This document shows positions 43,897 through 56,183 of a stretch of DNA of 64,000 nucleotides, in pieces. Location of the stretch: positions 11,308,501 to 11,372,500 of the forward strand of contig OX327684.1 of NCBI GenBank assembly GCA_946807835.1. Direction: 5' to 3'. The stretch is from Ailanthus altissimus. Its lineage: Eukaryota > Streptophyta > Magnoliopsida > Sapindales > Simaroubaceae. The notes beneath the pieces were generated by a model, which searched no databases, was not told where the DNA came from, and was given only the letters and a program-made list of their open reading frames with translations. Position 1 is the first letter of the stretch. Every line of letters starts with the position of its first letter. Position numbers and translations under genes: made by a program.

Positions 43897-45800
43897 TTTT
43901 TACTAACAAAATGAGCTAAAAGATGATATCTTTATTTGCTCAAGACCAAGAAAAAGCAAACCCAGAACCAAAATCAAGAACCCAATACGTTTGTTCAAAC
44001 AAAATGAGCTGAACCCAGTCAAAAGAATAAATGAAGAAAAAATTGATGATGAAGATAGTTTTGCTTCAAGATTTTATTTTTATTTTGTTTTTGTGTTTGT
44101 TTTGGGTTTTCAAGATGAGTCCTTGGAATGAGAGAGAGATAATGGTTCTTTAACAAAAGCTAAAATGGAACACGAAAACCAAGAGATGTTTTTAATGGAG
44201 GGGTCTTTTCTTTTTTCAACAGAGTTGATGATAGATGTTGTGTTATTAATGAAATTTTTAAAGAGAAATGGGTGTTGGGAGAGAGGCAAAAAGATTGTCA
44301 GAGGAAGGGAATTGGTCGCCATAGAAGAGGATAAGTGAAGCTGAAGCTATTCTTCATGGCCGCCATTGAAGAAAGAGAGAGAGCTTTGACCTTTGTTTGT
44401 TTGAGTTTTATGTTTTTGTAGAGACCGAGTGAGACTTTGAAAGAAGTAAAAGGCGACATAAAATTACAAATAATAAATAAATAATTTTTAAAAAAAAGGC
44501 ACGTTTTGGTTAAATAGGGAAAGCTAACCACTTTATACAATTATGATTTATGCTCTGACCACTTTGCTTTGCTCTCTCCGTTTTGCCCTTGTGTTTTGCT
44601 TCTTATTACCATTAATGCATCTCTTTAGCTTTATTTATTTATTGTTTCCCGTTAATATCTTAGATAAGAATCGTAATAATAACATCTGGGTCCTTACATT
44701 TTTATATTTCTCAGTAATTGGTCTATTTGTATCTGATAGCTCTATATTCTTAATTAAATGACAAAAATTGCCCTGATCATTTTGATGTTTTACCAATAGC
44801 TAGCAACAGTTTGTAACTCACAACTAAAGGGTATTTCAATTATTTTATTGGAGATCAGGTCAGGGACCTATTTGATACAAATGCATAAATTATGTTTTTT
44901 TTTTATGCATGGGAGGAAGGAAACGTTTTTTTTTTTAATGAGAATAAGGGAATCAAGCTTAAAACTTAAACATTGTAAACTCTTAAATTATCGAATTATT
45001 TTAAGTAAGTGAGCATAAATTATGTTCTTACTTAAAGATTAGGGAGCTAAATATTATTACCCAAATATAATTTGAAATATTTTTAATGCTTTTTTATTTT
45101 CTTCTTCGAAATTATATTTTGATGCCTTTTGATGAGCCGAGGAGTGAAGTATAAGAAAAAAATTGGAATGCATTTCTTATTGAAATACACTTTTCAAACG
45201 CAAGGAATACATATTTCATTATTTTGGAGGAATGTATATTCAATAAAATATTAATGGTCTCAACTAAACAATACAATTAAAATTTTATTTTATTTTAGGG
45301 TTCATTACGTTAGCATTTCTAATCATTAAAAAAAAATGCTTCTAATCTATTTCAATCTTTAAATGTAACTAAAAAAAATTAATCTAATAACAACCTTTCC
45401 CCACAAATAAAACAACTCTAACTTATTCTTCATTTTAGTCTATGGATGCACCAATCAATAAAATTCATATTTGTCAATTAATTTCTCTGAACTCACAATA
45501 GCAATATTCTATTATCCAATCCATCACATTTTAATTTAAAAAAATTTATCTTTAAATATCCCGGGAGACTTTTTTCCCCATTTTCTAAATGGATGATCCT
45601 ATTGACAAATTTAAGTGTTAGTGGATGGTTATCAAATATTTAGCTTTACAATCAAAAACACCTTTTTTATGTTAAAAGTAATTATAAATTTGTTTAATGG
45701 GGTGTTTTTTTTTTTCTTTATATAGGATCTCATTCTTAATTTTTTATTTAGTGTTGAGGATATCAAGTCATGCACTTCAATTTGACATCCCTATAATATC
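43897..45800. other. Upstream region of the WAV3-type gene and intergenic DNA
   Basis: The first 500 bp are likely the 5' leader and promoter of the minus-strand E3 ligase gene. A GA/CT-rich stretch at 44,365-44,385 is of the kind seen in plant 5' leaders. 44,540-45,800 is AT-rich with no gene recognised. Confidence 0.5.
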
Positions 45801-46800
45801 AATTAAGCCACAACATTGATACCTTATGCGCAGTAAAAAATCATAACTTACATCATAAGTAAGAACACGTAAGATTAACACACCAATAAAGATAAAGAAA
45901 ACAAACCAATCACAAGACACAAGATATACGTGGTTCGGCCCAAATTGCCTACATCTATGGAGGATCCATGATCCAACTTCTTCCTATTGAAATAGATCAC
46001 AAAGTATCTTCTTACATCATCAATGATCCCACAAGACCCCTTAGTATCTCCCATAGAGACCTCTAAGTATCTACCCTTGATCATTATAACTCCCTAAGAC
46101 CTCTTCGTATCTCCTCATAAGAGATTTTTACAAGAAACATAAGAATAGCCCGAGCATCTAAGCCAAAAGAATCTATGGTGTTTCTCTTTTATTCACTCAA
46201 AGAACCTAAAGAAGAAAACACCCCCAAAGGTTACACCCTAGTGCACCACGCACTTAATGCCTACCTAACTCCTCAATTCTCTCTTATGGTTACATCTTGA
46301 AACCTTAGATGCTTAATCTTAAACAAGGGTTTACAAGTGTTTATATATGGTGTATTTAGTGCCTACAAACTCTATTCCTTGTTGGAGTAAGAGTCCACTT
46401 GTTTTGGAAGTCTAAAACTTCTCAAAACTTAAAATCCTGAACCAAAACGGACTTTTTCACGCGTTCTGGCGCCGCGGCGCTTGTCCCTGAGCGCCGCGAC
46501 ACTGGCCCTTCTCGCATCCAGCATTGCAGCGCTGGGAACCCAGCGCTGCAACGCTGGTCTTCTATGTTGAGCGCCGCGATGCTCATCCCTGGGCGTCGCG
46601 GCGCTGGTCAGCTCCCCGTGATTCCTTCTTTTCCTTCGCGTCTTTGAGTCCCGTTTCACTTCTCCTTTCGTGTCCCACACGTCCTAGACTTCTCCATACG
46701 TGTCTCACACGTTCTAGACTTATTGTGACTCTCCACTTTAATATTCATCTCAATTTTTATCTAATTAAAATTGTTGAATCACTAATTTTTCAACATTTAA
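45801..46800 (-). mobile_element. Probable solo LTR or LTR fragment
   Basis: Anonymous repeat-like sequence with 'tatacgtggttcgg...cctacatctatggaggatcc' (45,924-45,965), a block common in plant LTRs. It also has a GC-rich module at 46,460-46,612 made of GCGCCGCGGCGC-type units. On the minus strand it would begin near 46,800 with TGTTGAAAAATTAGTGATTC. Ends and target duplication could not be fixed, so this is a family-style judgement. Two short overlapping open frames here are by-products of the GC-rich module. Confidence 0.45.
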
Positions 46801-48044
46801 AAAAAAAATTCCAAATTATTAACTATCGTACATGTATGACTTATCATCTTGTATGAAATGGGATGGACACCACAACATCATGAATCATTGTCTATTGAGC
46901 ATGATGACGATGGTGGGTCAAAAAAGTAGTGGGATTTTCATGATCACCATTCACCAATAAAAAAAATAGTTATTTTATGTTTCTATTTTCTTCCACATGA
47001 TGATGACGACGCCGATGACATATAAGGCCACACGTGCACATCATCTCTGTAGTCCCATGTCAACCCTGATGACGTTTTTTAGATCCTATCACATGTGTGG
47101 TGTTTCTTTTTCATCTTCTATTCTCTGCTAATCTTTTTCTTCTTTTTTTTTCTCCAAACAAAGGAAAATTTGTTTCATCCTTCCTTTCTTTTCAATTGTT
47201 AAGATACCCATTTGATAGCAAAAATAATTTATATATATTTTCAAATTATAGTTTAAAACCTCTTACATGTAAAGATAATTTCTCTCTTTTATTTAATAAT
47301 TATTTACATTTACATGATTTAAAATAATATTCTTTTCATCTAAAAAAAAAAAAGGAAGCAGCTTTAAGAGTATATTGTTGTTGTTTTACTTTTTACAAGC
47401 TAACGATACTCAAGAGGTTATGCTGTGGCTTGCCCATCCCCACCGATAAAAATGTTGCCACTTTACAACTAAAATGATGTTATCTTGAGACATAATTACT
47501 AGAATTCAGAAGCTTTTGTTTTAATCTCGATGATAATCTTGTTCTCATTTTCCTTTGAAATATATTTATATTATATTATTGTTATTTAATTTTAGATACG
47601 TGTGCAAATTTCCAACCTTTGTTATCATGATCTCATACAAAACCTTGGTCTACGAAACCACTGTGCCCTCAAAACTATCAAATCCCAATGGTCAAAAAAA
47701 TAGCGCACATAGGAAATTTCAGCATTTGCATCTATCTTTGAATTGTACATGGCTGCTATAATTTGATTGTTTCACAAGGCTCCAATACAAGTCTAGTTTA
47801 GAGTTGTTCAAGATCACTGTTTTTTGAGATTGAGACCGACTCACTTTGACCCAATAATTTTTTATCGTAAGCAAAGAAAAAAATTATTAGAAATTAGATT
47901 TAGTTTTCTTTATTCAAAGAAAATGTTAGAAGAGAATGATCGTTTTGGTCATGTTATCGTCCGATCATTTAATTACTTCATATAAGAATATTTGTTATTG
48001 TATGACCATTAGTCACTTAATAGATTCGTGAGAATAATCTTACT
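46801..48044. other. Intergenic DNA
   Basis: AT-rich with a few short open frames (47,097-47,327 and 47,555-47,761) lacking motifs. Nothing assignable. Confidence 0.5.
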
Positions 48045-49350
48045 TGTTGACGCAAATATTTTGTTAACTCTCAAATCAGCAAGTTAAAGTTATTTTTTAA
48101 AACAAAAATCAGCTTTTAAGAAAAATAAGAAATTAAACTGGACGAATTTGCTCCAAAAGTATTAAGCTTGATGAGAATTTTGTAATCAAAGAATAAAATA
48201 AGGTTATACTAAAAGTTTTTTCGGTGAAGATATTTCAAAATTTAAGTCGCAACAATGATTTAAAAAAATAAGAGAAAATAACAAGAAAGGTGGATAATAA
48301 ATAATAAATTAAGAGTTTTGCTAAAGACTTCGAAAAAAAGAAAGGATAAAAAGCCTTCAAAGTATGGTCACAACACTAGTGGAAGTTGAGAATATTTTTC
48401 TCTCTATTTTTTTGTGTCTCTGTTCAGCAAAATCGGTTCTCATTTATAGAGTTGCAACATAGGTTTAATATATAGTGTTAGAATCCTAATATGGTTAAAA
48501 ATCCTCAAAACCTTTCCCTTCTTAGATTTTAATATTTAGAGTTCTGCTCAAATAGAGTTAAATCTTTCTTACTTGTGTAGGTTACCAAGATTATAGGAGT
48601 TATTCTTTATAGAAAGTGTATTTTATATATGATTCTCAGTGATCGAGTCCTTTCGAAAATGTCTGAACACAACCAGGGTGGTCGAGTCACAACTAGGTAA
48701 TCAATTAGATTGAAGAGTGTACCTAATGACCAATGAAAATATTAACAAAATGAGGACTACGAGCTAGCCCAATTAGGGATGGCAATTTAGCCAGAATTTA
48801 AAAAAATTCAGAAACTTGGCCCGAGTCCCAAAAACCTGGGGTTTTTTTGGGTTCGAATTCGAATTCTTTTAGGTAATCTAAATTCGGGTTGGATCTGAAT
48901 TTTTGTTGAATTTGAGAAACCCGGCTCCGAACCCAGGTTTTGTCTTTTTTTTTAAAGAAAAGTCCTAAATTAATTCTTAAAATTTTTAATCTTTAATATA
49001 TATGAATCTAACAATTATTTTATAATATAAATACCCTAAATGTTTAAAATTTAACCTAAAAAATGAAATAAAAAATAAAAAACAATTAGAAAAAAAACTC
49101 AAGTTTAAACTCGAATCCGGCACGGCTCGAAAAACTTATAAAACCTAGGTTCTGAGTTCATACAAAAAATCTAGATTCGAATCCAGGTTGAGCAAAATTC
49201 ATATCCGAATTTTACCAACCCTAAGCCCAATGACATCTGTATACCCTTCTATCTATTGGGCCCTATGCCTATAGGTCTGGCCTTGTGGGCTATAACGGAT
49301 GTGCTGGGGATGCATAATAATTGGGCCTTCTGCCAAAATTAAAGAGGAAT
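48045..49350 (+). repeat. Left LTR (carrying a hAT-like insertion)
   Basis: Begins near tgttgacgcaaatattttgt and ends near aaagaggaa. It is interrupted at 48,774-49,223; without the insert and the extra target copy it is about 848 bp. Confidence 0.75.
48774..49223. mobile_element. 450-bp non-autonomous hAT-like element
   Basis: Terminal inverted repeats TAGGGATGGCAA / TTACCAACCCTA (10 of 12 match) with a perfect 8-bp target duplication agcccaat at 48,766-48,773 and 49,224-49,231. The 8-bp duplication and the TAGGG(A/T)TGG ends are hAT features. The inside is non-coding with inverted 'aacccgg/ccgggtt' and 'ttcgaattcgaattc' blocks. The sister LTR has the unoccupied site ('gagctaacctaatgatatc', at about 53,487). 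Confidence 0.92.
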
Positions 49351-50973
49351 AAGGGTCTATTAGTTTTTAATATTAATTTGTTGACATTGAAATTTTATAA
49401 ATATTGTCTCTTGGATTGAAAGTTTCTACATAGTGCCTTTTTAATGTGATCTGCCAGCATCTTTAGCTTTTTTTTTTTTAGATGATGCTCAAGATCGATT
49501 CTCATGTAGGAAAATGAATGCATTTATTTAGTGAGATTCCCCTTATTTAATTATCTATGGACCTATATAATGAAGACATGTGATTGTAGTGACGATGGAA
49601 TTATTAGTTGAAGTTGGTGCCAAATGTGAATTTAATACTAGCAACCTTTCAAAAGATTCGCTTTATCAAGCGATTAGATGAATAGTTAACTCTTTTTCTA
49701 ATTTATGATGACACGACATCATTTTGGAGAGTTAATGCTGATCGAATGGCTGGGGTGCACCCTTTAGGGATATACGTCAGTTCACAAAGGCTTTTTGCTT
49801 TTAGGGGTGTTTTAACCTTTAGATCTTAAATCGATAGTTAGGATTACTTTTTAAGAATTATATATAGAGATGAGGTTTCTTTGTTCTTCCACTTTAATTT
49901 CTTTTAACGGTTTTCAAAAAAGAAATCTTTAGCGATTTAAGGACTTTGCTTGATAGCTTTCCATCTATAATTTTACTTTGCCATTTCTATTCAAGTAAGT
50001 GTTTTGATATTGTATTTCTTCTATTATTTTTATCATGCTTTCTTTTGCATCTGGTGTCTTATTATTTAAGTGCTCGTTTTAGTCCTTATCTTTTAAGTGT
50101 TCGTTAGTTGATTTTAAGCAGATCTTTGATAATGTATATTTTGCACTTGTCTTAGGTGTAAGAATCATGTCTTCAGTGGATGACTCATTGAAAGTATCTG
50201 GTTAAGACTCAAAACAACATAGAGATGACTCAGTTACTGGGGAGTAGTTTAACCTGAGATGTAGATAGTAAGAGTTTCAAGGGGTTCGAGGACTCAAGTT
50301 GACAGTGAGGGACCCTACTTGAGCAGAGGAAGTTGTTGGGATGTTTGAGGACTCTGATGATGCTGAGTGGAATCCTAGAAATGTGGCGCCTACTTTAGTT
50401 CCCCAAGAGCAAGTGGGGGTTTCTGGCTAGTTGAGTAGATTTATCATCCCTTAGGTTGGGGAAGCCATTTTGAATTAGATTGTTCGCCCTATCATCCCTT
50501 GAGCATAAGTGCGAAAATCTTGTCAAGCTGAGGAGAAGATTTAACATTTCTGATACGATTACCTTGAGGATTCCTCAAGAGGATTGGTATATAATTGCTC
50601 CACCTACTAGGGAGATAGTCCTTATTTTACACTTCTTTAATCTTAGGTTAAGGCTACCTCTTAGTCTTATTTTGTAGATATGTTGGCTCATCTAAGTTTA
50701 GCACTATACCACTTGAACTTAACTTCGTTGAGGAAGTTGGTAAGCCTTTATGTTACGTGACATAAGGTTGGTTTTGATGGTCCACTATTTTTTGAACTCC
50801 AATAGTTGTATCACATTAGGGCAAATGTTGATCAATAGAAATGTTTTCACTACTAAACTGTTTATGATGGCGATAAAAGCATGGCTTCTATGAAGGGTTT
50901 TGCCTCGAATATTTTAGGTGGAAACACCTTTGGTTCTTTGCTGGAAGGGAGTGGAGGCAGGAGTATGAAGGGT

Positions 50974-52360
50974 GTTGTTTGATTTCTATAACACAAATTA
51001 GCGCAAGTGCACGTTGTCGCAACAAGTAATATATGATAAGTAGAGTGTCGATCCCACAGAGAATGATTTATCTTTTCTAGTTTAAGTACCGAAATGGTGT
51101 CTTTCTACTATTATCCAGAAAATGATTTAATGTATGATGATTAAACTACTCAAGTAAAAGAACAACTTAATTATGCTAAGTGATAAACTAAATTACCAAC
51201 AAATTATATTCAATATGAGAAATCCTAGGATTACAAACTATCCCTCATTATGCAAATAAATTCAGCAGAATCTCTTTGATGTTTATTGGTTCTCAACTTG
51301 ATATATTGACCAAAACACTCAACACATCACAAGCCTCTTTTGCAGGTCAAGTGAATCTATTCCATCCAATCAAATATCTATATGTCTATGATAAATAAAT
51401 TGAACAAAATTCATTAAGCACAAGTTTTATGAGCCATACATGCCTTATGAGTATATGTCTATCTCATATGAAACTCAAGTGTACTACACTATGATCATGC
51501 ATCAATATGCTTAAGACTAAATACCTAAATGCCTTTGTCAAGTTTATTTAAGCATTTCTAGATCAATTTAACCACTGGCCAAGTAATCAAATAGCATTAA
51601 GCACAAGCACAATGAATATATCAAAAGCTGAATTAATACCATAAAAGAGAGAACTAAAATCAATCACATAATGAGTTCAAGGATGTAATCCTAGATGAAC
51701 GAAATTAGCTCATCATTAAACTACACAATCTTGAAGCTAATTCCATCAATACATGTAAACTAAACATCTTACAACAAGTAAAGAATCAAAGAAAAGAAGA
51801 CATCCCTGTCAAATGCCTTTGTTGTTGAAGCTTGCTTCCCTCCTCTTTGATTTCTTCAAACTTAGAAGTTAGGTGTTTCTTTGTGTTTCCAGCTGCTGTC
51901 CCAGCTGGAGTCCTCCTCCAAAATGTAAGTTTTGAGCAATTAAATAGGTAAGAGCACGGAATTAGGGCGCATTTTGAGTTACTTTTGGGTTTCCTGATTT
52001 TCAGGAACCTGTCAAAACTTGTTGCCCAGGTCCCGGCGCCGCGGCGCTGCGTTTTGGCGCTGCGGCGCTCAGTTTCTGCAATCGGCGCCGCGGCGCTGAA
52101 ATCCAGCGCTGCGGCGCTGCACTGTGCTACAGTACCACTGTAGCAGTACTGTAGCTACAGTACCACTGTAGCAAACAGTGCCTCCATTCGTATTTTTATC
52201 TCTAATGCTCCGATTTGCGTCCGTTTTCCGGTATTTTTGCTCCGATAATGCTTCAACCTATAAAACAACATTAATATGCATAAATAGCCCAATTATTGAG
52301 ATAATTTGAACAAATATCAAGTTAGGAATATAAAATAGTTTATACAATTACGCCTTATCA
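50974..52360 (-). mobile_element. Solo-LTR-like insertion
   Basis: On the minus strand it starts TGATAAGGCGTAATTGTATA and ends with the 'tgtgcacttgcgctaatttg'-type tail that is widespread in plant LTRs ('cgcaagtgcac' and 'gagtgtcgatcccacagaga' on the plus strand near 51,005-51,060). It splits the gag-like remnant of the surrounding element. The flanks are aagggt (50,968-50,973) and aagggt (52,361-52,366), a candidate 6-bp duplication; if 5 bp, the ends shift by one base. A GC-rich module sits at 52,031-52,180. Confidence 0.75.
52031..52180. repeat. GC-rich GCGCYGCGGCGCT repeat cluster plus 'ctgtagcagtactgtagc' array
   Basis: Five variants of GGCGCYGCGGCGCTG in 90 bp. They are followed by repeated acagtaccactgtagc units (two full, with inverted pieces). 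The cluster is in sharp contrast to the AT-rich surroundings. Confidence 0.85.
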
Positions 52361-52777
52361 AAGGGTCAAATGGTCTTCAATTGTGTCTTTTTTTTTTTTG
52401 TAGGGTAGGTCTTTCGTCTATTTATTTTCTTCAGTTTGTAGTATCTTTGGCTCTTTATGTTCTTCTAAGTTTTTGCACTATTTTAGAACTTTGGTCATCA
52501 AGTTCTTTAATTCATCTTTATCTTGTCGTGACTTTCTTAGTTCTTCTTATAATGCCTCTTGCCAAACTGGTGATTCTCAATCTTGGTATAGTGGGTTGCA
52601 ATTTCATATTTCAACTAATTTATCTATATTTTTATGATTCAAGATTCCTATCAACCCATAGGGTTATTCACTATTTTGAGCGGCCATAGAGCGGGTAGTG
52701 ACAATCTTTAAGAGTCTATTCATATTTTATGTCTTATTTTATAACTTTTTGTTTGTTTCTCACAAACGACACAAAAC

Positions 52778-53620
52778 TATTGACCCAAAATTTCGTCAAC
52801 TCCTAGATCAACGAGTTGGATTTATATTCTTTGGAAAACTCAACTAGATCCTGGGAAGAACCAAGAATTAGACTAGATTAATCCCTTTAAGAGTCTTGAT
52901 TTAATGAGAATGCTACAACCGAAAAAGAAAGTAAGGCCACATCAAAGATGTTTTCGACAAATGGAATTTGATGCTTAAGTTAGCAACGACTTAAGGAAAA
53001 AAAAATAAAGAAATCAAGAATGGTGGATAGCGAATAATAAACTGAGAGATTTGTTGAGGATTTAAAAAAAATGACAAAAAGCCTTCAAAATATGATCACG
53101 ATGCTAATAGATGTTGAGAACGTTTATATCTCTATTTTTGTGTTTGTATGTTAAAATTGGTCTCCATTTATAAGATTGCAATGTAGATTCAATATGTAGT
53201 GTTAGAATCCTAATAGGATTAGAAGTCCTTAAGACTTTCTCTTTTTAGATTATTATATTTAGAGTTCTGCCCAAATAGGGTTAGATCTTTCTTACCTATG
53301 TAGGACTTGTACCAAGATTATAGGAGTTGTTCTTTATAGAAAGTGTATCTTATATATGATTCTCAATGATTGCTTTTAAAAATATCTAAGCACGAGCAAG
53401 CTGGTAGGATCACGCCTAAGGTAGTCAGTTAAATAAAAAAGTGTACCTGATAATTAAGGACAGTGTTGGTGAAAGGAGGACTATGAGCTAACCTAATGAT
53501 ATCAATGTACCATTGTATCTATTAGGCTTGTGCCCATAAATTTAACCTTATAGACTACAACAAATGAATTGGGGATGCGTAATAATTGAATCTTCTAGAT
53601 CAAAATCTAGAGGAACATCA
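52778..53620 (+). repeat. Right LTR (without the hAT-like insertion)
   Basis: Begins near tattgacccaaaatttcgtc and ends near agaggaacatca. It is collinear with the left LTR. Confidence 0.75.
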
Positions 53621-54580
53621 CATAACTTTTTTTTTTATTGAATGATATTGATATACGAGAGTTGAGAATACTTTAATTAATGAGATAAGCCATTAAATTA
53701 TGAAAAAAAATGGATTTTTTTTATTTAAAAAAAAAAGACAAAGAACATGAGACTTTAGTATTGCTATATATGTAATGTAATGTTGGTAATGTAGGACAAG
53801 GTTGGAGCAGCAATAAAAGAAAAGGTTCTAGAGCATATGTGCCCACAAAATGGACCATTTCAAATCATTCCAAGATGACCAATAGAAGTAAAAAATTGTT
53901 GAAGTTGGATCCAGCACTACCCATATCATTAATTATTTGCAAGAATAGTATATGGCACCAAATTGGACTTATGGTTCTACAATTCTCTCTCTCTTTCTCA
54001 CTTTCTAATGCCAAATTGAGAATGGAATTTTAGGTTTGAAAACCTTGTAGGGGGAGCTTTAATTTTTTTTTTTTATAGTAGTGGAAGCAAGAATATAATT
54101 TCTCATATTGTTTTCACAGCTTACATATGGGACTTGAAAGTGGATTTGCAAAGCATCAACTGTATGTGCATGAGAGGAATTGTACTGAAGAATAGACTAG
54201 AATAAATAATGATCATATCTTGAGAGAGGTTTTCTTTTTTCTCCCGAGTGGAGTTTCCTATTCACACCTTTTTTTTCTCTCCTCAAAAGACAGCCTTTTA
54301 ATAAAAGGGCAAAAAATGCTCTATCTTTTTAGAATGCAAAAGTTAATAAATATTCTCCTCTCCCAACAAAAGAACATCAACAAGCACCAAGACAGTGACT
54401 TGTTTTGTTTTTCATTTTACCTCTCCTTTTGACAGCACACACATGACACACAACTTGTAAGAGATAAAAGAATAATTGAAGAGAAGAAAATAATGAGTGT
54501 GTGTATAGTGACGAGTTAATAAACTTTTCAACGGTTTTGTCATGATTAGTTAACAGAAAGAACCTAAATAATAATAATAA
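53621..54580. other. Intergenic DNA
   Basis: AT-rich; T-rich runs near 53,630 and 54,066, a short (taa)n run at 54,570-54,587. No gene recognised. Confidence 0.5.
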
Positions 54581-54589
54581 TAATAATTT

Positions 54590-55005
54590 TAAGTTTATTT
54601 TTAATTTTAATTATGTTAAATATTATAATTTTAATTTATTTTTAAAATAAATTACGTTAAATGTTATAATTTTAATTTTTATTATAATTTTAATTATATT
54701 AAATATTATAATTATAATTTTAATTATATTAAATATTATAGTTTTAAATTCAAATTCAATTGAAATTATAACATATAAGGTAATTAAAGTTAAAATTATA
54801 ATATTTAACGTAATTAAAATTAAAATTATAATATTTAACGTAATTGAAATTAAAATTAGAATTATAATATTTAACATAATTAAAATCGAAATTAGAATTG
54901 GAATTATAAATTTATCGTAATTAAAATCGAAATTAAATTTAAAATTATAATATTTAACATAATTAAAATTATAACATTTAATAAAATTAAAATTAAAATT
55001 AATTT
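54590..55005. repeat. AT-only inverted tandem repeat (hairpin-forming)
   Basis: The left arm (about 54,590-54,755) repeats a unit like ttaattatattaaatattat plus aatttt. The right arm (about 54,780-55,000) repeats its reverse complement (aaaattataatatttaacgt plus aatt). The centre is near aattcaattgaaatt (54,755-54,770). Units of about 28-30 bp occur at least three times per arm. Confidence 0.85.
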
Positions 55006-56183
55006 TTTTTTACTTTAAAAAAAATTGAAAATTTTCAACCCACTCTAACCTATACTGAACAGACCTATCCTAAACTAAAACTATCCGTTTTGAGATTTAA
55101 AAAAAATATATCTGACCCATCTCAATCTAAAGGTTATACTGATTAAGAGAACTTTGTTTGTCTTAATTAAAAAATTTTGAAACGTGAAGTTGTCTACCTA
55201 TAGGTGAGAGAGTAAAAGCATAGTAAAAAAAATTAACACACCTTTTTCATAATAAGTGAGAGGAATATAAAGTTACCTATTATTAAATGCCTACTTAGAG
55301 TTTGAAGTCATTTTTTTAAATGGAAAATATTATTTTAGTTTATAATTTTATGAATATATATTAATTTAATTATTATTTTTTTAATGTATACTAGATCACT
55401 CCCTGCCGTCCTACTATTATAACGTGTTTATATAAAAATTACTTTTTAAAAGTAAAAAATACTTTTAAACATTAATATGTTTTAATTTAAAATTTAAAAT
55501 GAGAATAATATCAATTTTTAGGATAAGAGACTAGTAAAATAAAATAAAATATATATATATAAATAAATGTGGAACATCTATATTTGATGTAGCTCCAAAG
55601 AAGCCCAAAGAAGCCCGGTTGCGGAAAGGATGAGAATATTAAGCTAGGTTATCTTTTTTCAACTGTTTTCTTTTCCCAATTTTTGTTTTTGTGAAATCTC
55701 AACCGGGTTTTGTGTAAATTTTATTTTATTTTTTTCATTTATAGGTTGTTATTATTGTGATTATTTTTTTTTTGTAGTTACCTAATTTGGCGATCATGGT
55801 GCGAAGACTAATTTGTTTTGTTTTTTTTTTTTAATGTTTGTATTTTGAACTTCTAATAGTTTGGGGCTAATAATTGTTATTTATTTCTTTTTTTTTTTTA
55901 AAGTATGAGAAGTATATTAACTGGTTTCTATGTTTTTATTCATTTTTGTAATTATTCTAATCTTGTAGCGTAAATTCAGAAGATTTAATATTTGGGTAGT
56001 AAAATTGGGTATTAGGTTGTTTATGCTATATTTGATCGCTTCAGTTAGCTGGACTTATGAAACTCGTATTCATGTATCTGTTTCAGTTACCATGATGCCT
56101 ATCAATTTAGTATTATATGTTATATCCCTTAATTGATAAGATTTAATAAGATTTCTCATTTTGAAAAACTGAATTATCAATAA
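55006..56183. other. Intergenic DNA
   Basis: AT-rich, with T-rich runs (55,740-55,905) and a short AT run at 55,549-55,562. Nothing coding recognised. Confidence 0.5.

Larger units (their letters stand above)
48045..53620 (+). mobile_element. LTR retrotransposon with two later insertions
   Basis: Direct repeats of about 850 bp (48,045-49,350 minus a 458-bp insertion and duplication; 52,778-53,620) flank a decayed interior. Shared LTR blocks include 'tagtgttagaatcctaata', 'agattataggagttgttctt' and 'gggatgcgtaataattg'. The interior (49,351-52,777) has a plus-strand remnant at about 50,160-50,970 that continues at 52,361-52,690, with words such as 'RRFNISDTITLRIPQEDWYI' and 'LVSLYVT'. These recall the N-terminal part of plant gypsy-type 'transposase_28' proteins. 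No polymerase is visible, so the element was either non-autonomous or has lost it. LTR ends are approximate. Confidence 0.75.

Noticed and set aside
45924..45965. Possible tRNA-like box B (ggttcgg) near 45,930
   Set aside because: No box A, no cloverleaf; the block is a common word in plant LTRs.
46429..46856. Two overlapping open frames (83 and 110 codons) on opposite strands
   Set aside because: They come from the GC-rich repeat module, where stops are rare. They have Arg/Ala-rich low-complexity content and no domain.
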